From Megaustenia siamemsis (Eukaryota > Mollusca > Gastropoda > Stylommatophora > Ariophantidae): a DNA stretch of 64,000 bases. A program made the position numbers and the translations under genes. The stretch lies in assembly GCA_032433765.1 (NCBI GenBank), contig JAVIAB010000059.1:54472402-54536401 (forward strand), in the 5' to 3' direction. Below the pieces are notes generated by a model. The model saw nothing but the letters and a program-made list of their open reading frames with translations. It searched no databases and was not told the DNA's origin. Shown here in pieces: positions 1-14,100 of this stretch; the stretch's first letter is position 1; each line of letters starts with the position of its first letter.

Positions 1-279
1 CAATGTGTCAGTGCTCTAAGATTGAAGAAAGATATAATGCTTGCAGTAAAGTTGGCAACAAGGAGATTATAAGAAAAATGTAGAGCTAATGGTAGAGCTA
101 GAGCTACAGTTTTATGATTATAAAAGATGACACAAAATGTCCTGGCAATGTGACCTAAAAATTGGCCTTGCATATTTTTTTTCTACTCTGTCAGCTCTCT
201 CTTTGTCAAAGGATGTCTCTATTAAACTATGCTTGAGTTATGCAAATTTTAGTTCTATTACCTATACCTTAAGTCTTGA

Positions 280-580
280 TCAACAATCTATATACCTTAT
301 TTCTTCACCAACAATTTAAACCTATGTCTTCATCAACAATTTATACCTTATGTCTTCATCAACAACCTATACCTTATATCTTCATCAACAACCTATACCT
401 TATGTCTTCATCAACAACCTATACCTTACATCTTCATCAACAACCTATACCTTATGTCTTCACCAACAACCTATACCTTATGTCTTCGCCAACAACCTAT
501 ACCTTATGTCTTCACCAACAACATTTACCTTATGTCTTCACCAACAACATATACCTTATGTCTTCATCAACACTGAACCT
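280..580. repeat. 26-bp tandem array
   Basis: About 11 copies of a 26-bp unit containing CTTCATCAACAACCTATACC, with C/T changes between copies. It creates spurious open frames. It lies in the last visible centriolin intron or beyond. Confidence 0.9.
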
Positions 581-629
581 TCTAAGAATGACAATTCAAC
601 CAGCTAAATGTTCTACTCAATATTATACA

Positions 630-800
630 AGAAACCACCACTATCATCATCATCATCCTTCCAGAGCCATCAAATATCACACAAGGTTTACTGTCTTATC
701 TCACTTTAGGTCCTTGTTCTGCATAAGCTTCTTAATCTCACTGAGGGAGTCATTGCCTGTGGTATTTGCTTTTCTTATTAGTTTCTCTTGATAGTTCTTA
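630..800 (-). mobile_element. LINE family D 3' fragment, decayed
   Basis: Antisense to the family D C-terminus (compare 10103-10586). The segment with CTCACTGAGGGAG corresponds to the SLNEIELLAQ region. Heavily diverged, with no clear boundaries. Confidence 0.6.
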
Positions 801-1056
801 AGGTAATTAATCATCAATAATGATTATATGGTCTGAATAATTGTGTTTTTTTATCAGATAACAACATACAATAAGATCTTTTTCTCTTTAAACTGTCAAA
901 GGTTTTTTCAACATATGCAAATTGAACATAGGATCTGTGTTACATTGTCCATGTCAAACTGGACTACAGGTAGCTTATTCACGCTGTTCATCTTACTATC
1001 TATCCTTTCTATTATTTTGTTTTCCCTGGGGTTTTGGTTAGCTATATGTCATGCAT

Positions 1057-1273
1057 GAGCCGCGATAGCTCAGTGGTTAGTGAACTGGACTACAAAGGAC
1101 AAAGGGTAGGGTTTGATCCCAACCGACGGCTTCCGGGTTCACCCAGCTTTAAAATGGGTACCGGATTTTTTTTCTGGGAAAGTAAAGCAGCACAGGCGTA
1201 ATACAGACCACATTACCCAAAAATCATGTGCTGAAGGTCTGTAAAATATAGGGTCACTAACACCATATTTCCC
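1057..1273 (+). mobile_element. tRNA-derived SINE family 1, copy 1
   Basis: The head has Pol III box A (TAGCTCAGTGGTTAGTG) and box B (GGTTTGATCCC), followed by the family tail (CTGGGAAAGTAAAG, then TCACTAACACCATAT). It is flanked by 12-bp duplications TATGTCATGCAT at 1045-1056 and 1274-1285. The tail is about 35 bp shorter than in other copies. Confidence 0.93.
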
Positions 1274-1299
1274 TATGTCATGCATAGTTGTTTTCTAAG

Positions 1300-2050
1300 T
1301 GATGTCTATTCATCTCCACTTTCTTTATCTAATCGCATCTCTGTAATAGTGGATGTGCTGCCACATCTGTCTTATGTCTGCTGTCTTTTTTTTTGCAATT
1401 TTTTAGTGACAAAAATTATGTGGTGTCTGCTAGCGCAGTCTGTAGTTAGGTTCACATTCTTGTTCTTCAGTTGCAAACAGTTTCCTATGTTCAGCAAATT
1501 ATAATAAAAAATACCACAATACAAAGAATCGCTTAAGTATATAACTGCCTTATGATAAACCAAACTTTATTCTTCTGTGAACAGACAAGATGGATGTAAA
1601 TTTGACAGTCATCTCAGTGATGAATGCACTCAATTTATTAACTTAATACTACAAATGAGTTATGAAAAATGAGTTTAAAAAAGAGGAGATTATTGAAATG
1701 GTAATATGCAAAATATAATAAGAAAAAAAAGAAAGTAAAAATTCAAATGCTAGTGTCAAAAAAAAGTGATAAAGAAAAACAGAATTCTAAAATACATGTA
1801 AAAGAAAAACAATGTTTGTAATAACAAATAAAATAAGCAGAGCATGAGCATTAACTCCCAAAAATATGACAATGAGCAAGAACTAAATACTTTTGTGACA
1901 GACTACATTAGCTTGAGAAACACTGGCAGAAATAAAAAAAAATGGTAACTTTTGATTAAATCACTGGCATAAATCACAATTGGTAACTTTTGACTAAAAA
2001 GACAAAAGAATTACTTCCAAAAAATAAGCATAAAAAGCAAAATTCAGAAG
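1300..2050. other. intronic or flanking DNA, nothing recognised
   Basis: AT-rich single-copy-looking sequence with A-runs. No exon signature or repeat was identified. Confidence 0.4.
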
Positions 2051-2061
2051 ATAGAGCTCAC

Positions 2062-2115
2062 TCTATTTATTCTGTTTTCTTCTTTCTCCACCTCTTCTCG
2101 AATCTTGTTCAATGT
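2062..2115 (-). CDS. CNTRL: centriolin-like exon 15, last in the window
   Basis: 54 nt, 18 codons TLNKIREEVEKEENRINR, with TTTTACAG acceptor and GTGAGC donor. The reading frame is open and continues to an exon beyond the left edge. The short length makes it less certain than the others. Confidence 0.65.
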
Positions 2116-5100
2116 CTGTAAAATAATTTTAACATAAAAAAAATGATAAAGTGAAAAAAAAAAAAAAAAAGAATTTGCTGTTAAATTTTTTACACTGGGG
2201 TTCTTGAATAGCATGGATATAGGAAATAGTATATAGTTGGAAATATTAGGTCACGTGTGGGAATGTAATGTCTAGATTACTCTCCCTAAAGAAAAGTTTA
2301 GAAAGTTACTGAACTAGACAATAGAATGTTGTGTTGTGCAAATGAAGACATGGTTTATGTGTGAATAAATACACTGTTTATACAAAACAGAAACAGTTCA
2401 TCTGAGCTTGATGATGATGTTGGCACAGATGGATTCCAGTACTGATTTAGTATATTACTGTTTCTATACACTTTGTGTTTGTGGTTGGCCATTGCAACAA
2501 GATATATTTTAAAGAATATTGGTTTACAGTCAAATAGAACTGTGCAAGTGGGTTTTACGTTTAAAGTTAACAATGTGTAAAATTACATTATGCATTATTG
2601 TTATAATAATTACAAAAACATTTATTATAGATATCTATGTATCTATCTATTGACCTTTCGATCCGTAGCCGGCCCATAGGGCGTAGACCAAGATACCCCT
2701 TCTCTTATCTGAATTTTTGTTATAGCAGTTTTCAATTCTTTTAAAGATATTTTATCAAATCTCGCCATTTGTCTCTGTTCTGTGCGAGCAGCTCTATCTC
2801 ACTGAGGGAGCTGATTCCTGCTGCTCTTGTCTCTCTCATCAATGTTCTTCCCAGTGTCTCTCTGGGTCTTCCTCTTTTCCTCTTACCTGTTGTTTCCCAC
2901 ATGAGGGCTTGCTTTGCTATTCAGTTATTATCTCTTCTCATCACATGTCCAACATATGACCATTGTCTTTTCTTTATTACTGAAGATATTAGTGGTTGAT
3001 TGGCGATTTCTCTAATTTTCTCGTTTGTTTTGAATTCGTTCCACGCTATACCAAGTATTTTCCTTAGATTTATTTTCAAATGCATTCAACTTTGTTTCTA
3101 TGTCTCTTGTTGTTTTCCAGCTTTCACATGCATACGTAAGGGTTGATAGTACATTTGAATATTATAGATATAGCGTTACTTAAATTTTCTTTAAAAATGT
3201 CAATGTTAAAGCAAGTTTTCAGCTACTCTATTCTGTTCATGGAATCAGTTCCGTTACAGTTGGAGCATCCCCATATCTGTTCCACTGCTATCCCAGTATA
3301 TTTTTAAGTGTATGCTGATTGACTGATCCTGTAAGGTGTTGATTGTAGATACATTTGCTATTCTCGCCAATATTCCCACCAAGCACTCAGAATTTACTAG
3401 ACCCCTTTTCCACTTTTAGACTCATCAGTCTCTCAATATAAACTTTATTGTCCCACCCATCCTCTTCCTCTTCTCTTATGGAACAAAGAACAAACTTGAC
3501 AATATCCTATTTGCCCAGTGTCAGGTCCCACTCAGCGCCAAGCTGCCAGTGAACTTATCAGCTATTTCAGCAATATAATTACACCATAAAGCAGATAAAG
3601 ATAATTATTTTAACCATCATTTTTGGGGCACAATAAAGTCAGTTATGCTAAATAATGGTAGCAATAAAGAAAATGATGTCACCACAATGCACAATAAAGA
3701 CAAGTGGAACAATATTAAAACAGGTAAATGAATTTAAATATCTGGGAACAATGTTAACCACAGATGGTAGATGTACAACAGAAGTGAGATAGATGCAGAA
3801 TGGCTTAGGCAAAAACAGCTTTCCAAAAAATTAGGAAGATACTGTGCAATCAATTTTTGACAACAAAAACAAGAAAATAAGCTCTTAAATGTTATGTAGA
3901 ACCAGTCTTAACATATGGATGTGAATCATGGACAATAGGACAACAGACAAGAAAGTCAGTGGAGGCTGTAGAAATATGGTTTTACAGAAGAATGTTGAGA
4001 ATACCATGGACAGCTAAGAAGAGTAATGAAAACGTTCTGAAAGAGGCCAAAGCAAAAAGAGAGATTTTTTGGCCATGTAGTTAGAAGGGAACAGCTGGAA
4101 TATATTGTAACAACTGGAAAAATCGAGGGACAAAGAGATAGAAGGAAGAAAAGAGAAAAGATACCAGACAGCTTAAGAGAATGGCTTGGCAGAAGGTCGA
4201 CAACAGAAATGATAAATAACTGTCGAGATCGAAAGTTGTTGAGAGACATGATCACCTATGCCATCATACATGGAACTTGATGATTATCATGTCAAGTGTC
4301 ATGTCATGCCATGCCACGCAACGCCATGCCACATCACATCACTTCACATTATCTTTAAAAAACAGCAAAATATAAAATACTGGTTGTAGTATTATTAATG
4401 AAAGTTACAAATGAATCAAGATTTCCCAACAAACTGCAACATTATAAAAGAATTGTATTTATTATTTAACCAAAACCTACCCAGGAGCAGATATTAATTC
4501 TGATCACAATCCTGTAATGATTAAAATGAAAATCAAACTAAAGAGAAACAAGCAAAAATCTGATTCATCAACAAACCCACTCGACATAACAGCTTTAAAT
4601 CAAAAAGATATTAAAGATACCTATACAATACAAGTAAAGAACACATACCAAAAGCTGCTAGAGGAAGGAATTGAACAATACAGAAGAGAAAATCCTGATG
4701 AAAAAGTAACAACCAAATGGCAATGCATAAAGAAAAGCATACAAAAAGCCTGCGACACCTTACCCAAAAGAGAAAAGAACAAAAAACAAAAATGGATAAC
4801 TAACACCATCTTAGAAAAAATGGAAGAAAGGAGACAAGCGAAGAACACTGCCCAATACAATAAAATAGATAATGAGATACGCAAAATGTGCAAAAAAGCA
4901 AAAGAAGACTGGCTCAGCCAAAAATGTAGAGAAATAGAAACTATGGAAAGCAAACAAGACCTAAGAGGAATGCACACAGAAATAAAGAGAATGACTAATA
5001 AAAATAAAAAAGCCACAGAAGGTGGATGCATTGCAGACAAAAAAGGAAAAATGCTAACAGACAATAAGGATATCATAGATAGATGGCAGGAATATATAAC

Positions 5101-8100
5101 AGAACTATTTCATGATCAAAGGGACAAGAAACCAGTTATAAAATGTACATCAGGATATAAAATCTTAAAATCTGAGGTGGAAAAAGCTATAAAAACAATG
5201 AAAAGGGGAAAAGCAGCAGGACCTGAAAGCATACAGATAGAGATGATACAGGCACTTGAAGATTTTGGCATTGAAGTGATTACAGACATATGCAACGACA
5301 TATACCACACAGGATACATACCAAATGAACTAAAAACATCAACTTTCATTGCATTGCCTAAAAAGAATGGTGCAGTTGAATGCAGTGACTTTAGAACAAT
5401 AAGCCTAATGAGCCATGTTACAAAAATCTTGCTAAAAGTTATACAAGGAAGGATTCAGAATAAAATCAATACTGAATTAGATGAGCAGCAATTTGGATTT
5501 AGGAAAAATAGCGGGACAAAAGAAGCCATATTCTGCATGAGAACATTAATCGAAAAATACACAGAAGTAAACAAACCAATATATGCCTGCTTCATAGACT
5601 ACACCAAAGCTTTTGATAGAGTACACCACAAACAACTTATAGAATGCCTAAAAGAGATACATCTAGATGACATGGATATACGACTAATATGCAATCTATA
5701 CTGGGAGCAAACAGCAATAATAAAATATAACAAAGAGTTCTCTACACCCATTGATATAAAAAGAGGAGTAAGACAAGGATGCATCCTATCACCAAGCTTG
5801 TTCAATCTATACACTGAGCAAATCTTTAAAAACATCATAGAGATGCCAGGCCTACAAATTAATGGAAAGATAATCAATAACCTAAGATATGCTGACGATA
5901 CTGTACTACTAGCAGAAAATCCTAAAGACCTACAACAATTACTTAATGAAATAAACACGACAAGCAAAAATATGGACTAGATATGAATATCAAAAAGACT
6001 AAAACTATGATCATAAACAAAGAAAATACCCAAAACCCACAAGTGGATATCAAAATTGAAGGAATAGACCTTGAGACAGTTCAGAACTATAACTACCTTG
6101 GACATACTATAACCAGTGATGGAAAATGTACAACTGAAATAAACAAAAGAATAGGAATGGCAAAAAGTAATTTTAATGTCATGAAGGACATACTAACATC
6201 AAAACAAATAACACCAGAGCTAAAACTAAGAATAGCAAAATGTTACATCTTCTCAATATTCCTATATGGTGCTGAAACATGGACATTAGACAAGAAAACA
6301 GAACAGAGAATTGAAGCCTTTGAAATGTGGATATATAGAAGAATAGGTAGAATTGGATGGAAGGAAAAGAAAACAAATGACAAAGTCTTAAAACAACTAA
6401 AAATGAAAAGAGAACTTCTGAACACAATTAGAACAAGACAAATGCGATTCTTAGGCCATGTTAAAAGACACAACAGCCTACTGAAAGTGATCCTGGAGGG
6501 GAAAATACAAGGTAAAAGAGGCAGAGGCAGACCAAGAATAACATGGACTAGTAACATCAAAAGATGGACAAATCAACCGATGACAACCTGCACCATCAAA
6601 GCAAGAGATAGAGCAAAATGGCGCTCCATGGTAGCCAACCTTCGTTGCGGAGACGGCACTCAATGATGATGATGATTTATTATTTTGATTCACTTTGTTT
6701 TGTTTGCTTAGATCTCTTAAGAGATACTCCTTGTAGGATACGGTAGGAGAAGGAGCTAAGACAATGCTAAGAAAGATTTTGAGACAAAAAGGGCATGTCT
6801 TGTATTGTCTTATACTATCCATAAATGCCATGAAACATTTTGACCATGTGTATTGCATTAACATTAACTTCACCATACTCGAAGCGAGGAAACCCAATCT
6901 GTGCCTTGTTGTTAATACCCTACCTAACCCCTATCACAATAACAGCTTGTAAAATTGATATATGCAATAGTTCAGAGTGCAAAAAAGAGGGTCTCTTAAA
7001 ATGTACATACCACTTCTGCCTCAATGTGCTCCTTTTCCCTCTCTGCCAGGACTCTCATGAGTTCCTGAAGTTCCTTATATTTGGCCCTCTCTTGTTGAGT
7101 GTGTTCCTTGGATGAGATTGAGCTCTGACGTATCTGTTCATTCAACCTCCCAAGCTCCTGCTTAGCCTGATCCCGTTGATGAAATGCACTTCTCATATCC
7201 TGTGAATATTTGTATTATTACACGTTAAATATAATTTAAAAAGTAAAGGTTCCCTCCACGCCTTGCTAGGCGTATGGGGAATATAGTGTTAATGCCAGTT
7301 TGGATTATCATAGACCTCTCAGATAATGGCAAAAATAAAGGTCATGTATCACTGTGTTAAAGAGCCCGTGGTAGTTGAATAGTAAAGAGTAGACAAAAAT
7401 TGCTGCCACCCAGACAAAATGCAACTCTGTATAATTTTGAAGACAGATGTGTTGCACCATCTACCTATACTGAAGACAGATGTGTTGAGTCACTATCTAT
7501 ACTGAAGACAGATGTGTTGCACCATCTACCTATACTGAAGAAAGATGTGTTGAGCCATCTACCTACACTGAAGACAGATGTGTTGAGCCATCTACCTACA
7601 CTGAAGACAGATGTATTGAGCCATCTAACTATACTGAAGACAGATGTGTTGAGCCATCTACCTACACTGAAGACAGATGTGTTGAGTCATCTACCTACAC
7701 TGAAGAGAGATGTGCTGAGCCATCTACATACACTGAAGAAAGATGTGTTGAGCCATCTACCTACACTGAAGACAGATGTGTTGAGCCATCTACCTACAAT
7801 GAAGACAGATGTGTTGAGCCACCTACCTACACTGAAAAAAACAGATGTGTTGAGCCACCTACCTACACTGAAGACAGATGTGTTGAGTCATCTAACTATA
7901 CTGAAGACAGATGTGTTGAGTCATCTACCTACAATGAAGACAGATGTGTTGAGCCATCTACATACACTGAAGAAAGATGTGTTGAGCCATCTACCTACAC
8001 TGAAGACAGATGTGTTGAGCCATCTACCTACACTGAAGACAGATGTGTTGAGTCATCTACCTACACTGAAGACAGATGTGTTGAGTCATCTACCTACACT

Positions 8101-11100
8101 GAAGACAGATGTGTTGAGCCATCTACCTACACTGAAGACAGATGTGTTGAGTCATCTACCTACACTGAAGAGAGATGTGCTGAGCCATCTACCTACACTG
8201 AAGAAAGATGTGTTGAGCCATCTACCTACACTGAAGACAGATGTGTTGAGCCATCTACCTACACTGAAGACAGATGTGTTGAGCCATCTACCTACACTGA
8301 AAAAAACAGATGTGTTGAGCCATCTACCTACACTGAAGACAGATGTGTTGAGTCATCTAACTATACTGAAGACAGATGTGTTGAGCCATCTACATACACT
8401 GAAGAAAGATGTGTTGAGCCATCTACCTACACTGAAGACAGATGTGTTGAGTCATCTACCTACACTGAAGACAGATGTGTTGAGCCATCTACCTACACTG
8501 AAGACAGATGTGTTGAGCCATCTACCTACACAGATAGACAGATGTATTGAGCCATCTACCTACACAGATAGACAGATGTGTTGAGCCATCTACCTACACA
8601 GATAGACAGATGTATTGAGCCATCTACCTACACAGATAGACAGATGTGTTGAGCCATCTACCTACACAGATAGACAGATGTATTGAGCCATCTACCTACA
8701 CAGATAGACAGATGTGTTGAGCCATAAAGCACAGATATCACAGTGTGCTTGAAAGTAGCAACACAAAGCATCCATGCCCACTTAGTGAGTAAAAGCTGAA
8801 GAAGAAATGTCTGTTATGAAATGTGGTTGCAGGTAACTTGGCTATTGTTATAAAGTAAGGTTGTAGGTTACTTTGTTATTACAAAATGGAGTCACGGGTT
8901 ACTTGGTTATTATAAATGTGACCTATCCACCTTCTGATATCTCTTGAAAGTCAGATTTAATCTAAAATGTATAGACTTTATCCCTTATTTGGAAATCAAC
9001 AAGGATAAATAAAGAGTGGTTTTAGTGTAATTGGGGCAATGTTCCAGCTTGTTCGGGCAAAGTAAGCAAATTATAAGGAGAAAGAATAATACTGAAGATG
9101 TACAACAGCCTGCTTTCAACTGTCTGTGCAGCTTTAAATAGTCTTACATATACAACATTTGTGTATCCAGGTAATGTTTAATTGTGTAGCTGTCTGTTTC
9201 CTATTTTAAACTAATGACATCATAAGCAACAGTTATCTCTAGTCCAAATTGATTGAGAGAAAAATCCGACAGCACTTAGGATTGTCCCAAAGGTGATTAG
9301 TACTTTTCAGTAGCTGGCTAAGATATGCATTCTGTTTTTTTAAACAAGTTTTTAATGTTCTCTCTTGTGCTGATCATTCAATGTTTCGTCATTCATCATT
9401 GAGTGCTTTCTCCACAATGAAGGTTGGCTACCATGGATCGCCATGCTACTCTGTTTCTTGCTTTGATGGTGCAGGATGTCATAGATTGACTTATCCATCT
9501 TTTGATGTTACTCGTCCATGTTAGTCTTGGTCTGCCTCTGCCTCTTTTACCTTGTATTTTCCCTTCCAATATTAATTTTAGTAGGCTGTTGTGTCTTTTA
9601 ACATGCCCCAAAAATTTCATTTGTCTTGTCTTAATTGTATTTAGTAGTTCTCTTTTTATTTTCAGTTGTTTTAAAACTTCATTATTTGTTATCTTTTCTT
9701 TCCATCCAATTCTACCTATTCTTCTATACATCCATATTTCAAAGACTTCAATTTTCTGTTCTGTTTTCTTGTCTAATGTCCATGTTTCTGCACCATACAG
9801 GAATATTGAGAAGATGTAACATTTTGCCATTCTTAGGCTTCAGCCCTGTTGATATTTGTTTTGTTGTTAGTATATTTTTCATGGCATTAAAATTACTTTT
9901 TGCCATACCTATTCTTTTGTTTATTTCAATTTTACATTTTCCATCATTGGTTATAGTATGTCCCAGGTAGTTGTAGCTCTGGACTGTCTCCAGATGTATT
10001 CCCTCAACTGTGATATTTGACATTGTGATATTCAATGTTTACTTGTATCATTTCTTTTGCAAATTGTTCCACTTTATTTTAATGTTTGGGATGTAGGTCT
10101 CTTAGCAAAGATAACAAAACAAGAGATATAGAAACAAAGTTGAACGCATTTGAAAATAAATGTCTAAGGAAAATATTTGGTATAGGGTGGAACAAATTCA
10201 AAACAAACGAGGAAATTAGAGAAATTGCCAATCAACCACTAATATCTTCAGTAATAAAGAAAAGACAATGGTCATATGTTGGACATGTGATGAGAAGAGA
10301 TAATAACCGAATAGCAAAGCAAGCCCCCATTTGGGAAACAACAGGTAAGAGAAAAAGAGAAAGACCCAGAGAGACATTGAGAAGAACAATGATGAGAGAG
10401 GCAAGAGCAGCAGGATTTGGCTCCCTCAATGAGATAGAGCTGCTTGCACAGAACAGAGACAAATGGCGAGATTTGATAAAATATCTTTAAAAGAAAACTG
10501 CTAGAACAAAAATTCAGATGAAGGAGTATCTTGGTCTATGCCCTATAGGCCAGCTATGGCTTGAAAGGCCAATAGATAGATAGATAGATGTAGGTCTCTG
10601 AGTGGACTGATACTGTTATTTGTCAGTCACGTGTACATCAGTCTAATCCCTGAGAGAGTCAAAGGTTCTTTTCTATTCGGGATAAAATAAACACTCTCAC
10701 TATACAGTTCCTGGCAGACCAAAAAATCCTAGGGCTGTAATTGATAGTTTGTATTTAAGTGTTTATATTTTAGTATTTGTATTTTAAATGGAGTGATACC
10801 GACAACATCACCCACAATTTGTGCTACATTATGGAAAAATATGGTCACTAATACCACTTGTCCCTCCATACACCGAGCAAGGCAATGGAAGTAACCTTTA
10901 ATATCATCACCATCATCAAGTACCGGGCCTACTGGCGTAGGTGATCATGTCTCTCCACAACTTTCGATCTCGACAGTTCTTTACCATTTCTGTTGTTGAC
11001 CTTCTGCTAGGCCATTCTCTTAAGCTGTCTGGTATCTTTTCTCTTTGTTTCCCTCTATCTCTTCGTCCCTCAATTTTTCCAGTTGTTACAATATATTTCA

Positions 11101-14100
11101 GTTGTTCTCTCCTCATTACATGGCCAAAAAAATGATGATTGTTTCTTCCTAATATTGGAAATTAGCTCTCTTTTTGCTTTGGCCTCTTTCAGAACATTTT
11201 CATTACTCATCTTAGCTGTCCATGATATTCTCAACATTATTCTGTAAAACTACATTTCTACAGCCTCCAGTGATTTTCTTGTTTGTTGTCCTATTGTCCA
11301 TGATTCACTTCCATATATTAAGACTGGCTCTACATAACATTTGAGAACTCTTTTTCTTTTTTCTATTGTCAAAAATGGATTGCATAGTATCTTCCTCATT
11401 TTTTGGAAAGCTGCTTTTGCCTGAGCCATTCTGCATCACACCTCTTTTGTACATCTTCCGGCTGAGGTTAACAAAGTTCCCAAATATTTAAATTCATTTA
11501 CCTGTTTTAATATTGTTCCACTTGTCTTTATTTTGCACTGAGGTGATGTCTTTTTCTTTGTTGTTACCATTACTTCTGTCTTTTTGCTGATCTTTACTTT
11601 ACTAGAGTATTTTAAACAACCATAACAATTATAGCATCAGCTTCAGGGAAACATTACCTGGTCAATTCTCCTAATGTTTTCCTCAGCATCTTTGATGCTG
11701 TCATGCAGTGTTTTCAGTTCAGCTTTACTTTCTGTAACAAAAAAATATTTATGTAAGCTAAGTTTACCTCATTCAGTCCATTTTGATAAATATTCAGAAA
11801 AAAAATACCTGAAACATCAGCGTTATCATGTATCATGCCTGCTGGCGTAGGTGATCATGTCTCTCCACAAGTTTCGATCTCGACAGCTATTTATAATTTC
11901 TGTTGTTGATCTTCTGCCAAACTATTCTCTTAAGCTGTCTAGTATCTTTTCTCTTTGCTTTCCTTTATCTCTTCGTACCTCAATTTTCCTAGTTGTTACA
12001 ATATATTCCAATTGTTCTCTTCTCATTACATGGCCAAAAAATGATGATTGTTTCTTCCTAATATTTGAGATTAGCTCTATTTTTGCTTAGGCCTCTTTCA
12101 GAACATTTTCATTACTCATCTTAGCTGTCCATGATATTCTCAACATTCTTCTCTAAAACCACAGTTCTACAGCCTCCAGTGATTTTCTTGTCTGTTGTCC
12201 TATAGTCCATGATTCACATCCATATATTAAGACTGGCTCTACATAACATTTAAGAAATGAAACAACCTGAAACAACAAACAGATTTTACAAAAGCTTTAA
12301 ATAAAATATCTTACTGATATTTTGTAATGAATAACCAGTGTTACATGTATTTTAAAAAAATTAATTTTTAGCATAATTCACAACTACATCTGAGTGATGG
12401 GTGAAAAAAAATGAGTAGATTGTGCTGGTTAATCTATAGTCAAACTCTCTTCATTAACAATTGGTCCTCAGGTAATATACCAGTTTAAAAAAAAATTGGC
12501 TTGAATATGAAGACGTCACCCCTATAAGGTGATAGCTATTTATGCTTCTCATCAAACTTTAATGATATTTTTCCTACTCAAGTCACAAATAAACATCTAA
12601 AGTATGACTAACTATATACTACTATACAATGAAGCACAATCTTCCATGTTACATTTTTTCTTTGTTACTCTTTCTGAACCGCTAACTGCACATCGTCTCG
12701 ACTTATGGCGGTAATACGGGACCAAAACCGATGTATCGGCTCGAACCTCGTACAATGGAACATTTTAGAGTAAAGTAACGATTCTGTATAAACATTCACC
12801 AATACTTGTATATGATATCTAGAAGAAGCTTCATAATTACTTCCTTCAATTATCACATGGTATTTTTGTTGTTTTGTAGATCATCATCAAGTACTGGGCC
12901 TGCTGGCGTAGGTGAATCAATTCAGAGGAAGAGGTATGTTTACAGCACTCGGAAAAATGACAAATAATCAACAACAGAAAAAAATATGGACCAAGGCAGG
13001 ATCGAACCCGTACTCAGTGGCACAGCGCCTTGCCACGAAAAGCCAAACGCTTAGGAACTCTGCCACTCAGCTACCTGGTGTAGGTGATCATGTCTCTCCA
13101 CAACTTTCGATCTTGACAGCTATTTATCATTTCTGTTGTTGACCTTCTGCCAAACCATTCTCTTAAAGCTGTCTGGTACCTTTTCTCTTTGTTTCCCTCT
13201 ATCTCTTCATCCCTCAATTTTCCCAGTTGTTACAATATATTCCAGCTGTTCTCTTCTCATTACATGACCAAAAAATTATGATTGTTTCTTCCTAATATTG
13301 GAAATTAGCTCTCTTTTTGCTTTGGTCTCTTTCAGAACATTTTCATTACTCATCTTAGCTGTCCATGGTATTCTCAACATTCTTCTGTAAAACCACATTT
13401 CTACAGTCTCCAGTAATTTTCTTGTCTGTTGTGTTATTGTCCATGATTCACATTCATATGTTAAGACTGGCTCTACATAACATTTAAGAACTCTTTTTCT
13501 TGTTTCTATTGTCAAAAATGGATTGCATAGTATCTTCCTCATTTTTTGGAAAGCTGTTTTTGCCTGAGCCATTCTGCATCTCACCTTTGTTGTACATCTT
13601 CCGTCTGAGGTTAACAAAGTTCACAAATATTTAAATTCATTTACCTGTTTTAATATTGTTCCACTTGTCTTTAATTTGCACTGAGGTGATGTCTTTACTT
13701 CTGTCTTTTTGCTATTTAGGCTTTTTTTTTTGTTTTCTTTCACTATAATGTCTAACATTTCTTGTAACTCATTTTCACTCTTAGCGATTAAGACTGTAGA
13801 TACAGTGGTTGAATTTTCTATGTAAATGTGTGTTTTTTCTGACAAATAGTGGCCACACCATTTCTTGTGCCTAATTTCATTATTTGTGGACAAAAATGCA
13901 TCAAGTAAAGTGTATTTTGAAGAACTTTGAATTACTTTGTGTATAATTTCAAGAATAATGGTTAACAACATGCTTCTAGTCAGGGAAAAATAGAAGTACA
14001 TGAAATATGATATTTTGAATTGAAAATTATCTGCCTTTGAAAATTGTTAAACAATTATGCCTCACAGCACCACAGCTGGAAGTTATCCCCGACCCGTAGA

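Larger units (their letters stand above)
4468..6674 (+). mobile_element. LINE family A, long 5'-truncated copy (RTE-like)
   Basis: A non-LTR retrotransposon begins inside the C-terminus of the EEP endonuclease domain (SDHNPV at about 4498-4515), runs through the reverse transcriptase and ends in a (GAT)n tail. It is flanked by 11-bp duplications ATTTATTATTT at 4457-4467 and 6675-6685, so it is a discrete target-primed insertion. It sits in a centriolin intron, antisense to the gene. Clade placement as RTE-like is by resemblance only. Confidence 0.9.

Noticed and set aside
276..791. 171-codon frame rich in TYTLHLHQQP
   Set aside because: A 26-bp array; the frame survives only because three units are 78 bp and stops are rare in the unit.
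1057..1140. tRNA gene
   Set aside because: Box A and box B are present, but the same head occurs in at least eight copies with a common tail and target duplications: a SINE, not a tRNA gene.
7400..8584. 394-codon open frame as a gene
   Set aside because: It is wholly the 33-bp tandem array; no start context, splice signals or partner domain.
9502..9970. Hydrophobic plus-strand frames that look like membrane proteins
   Set aside because: They are the complement of the antisense LINE A C-terminus; the same pattern occurs opposite every LINE copy here.
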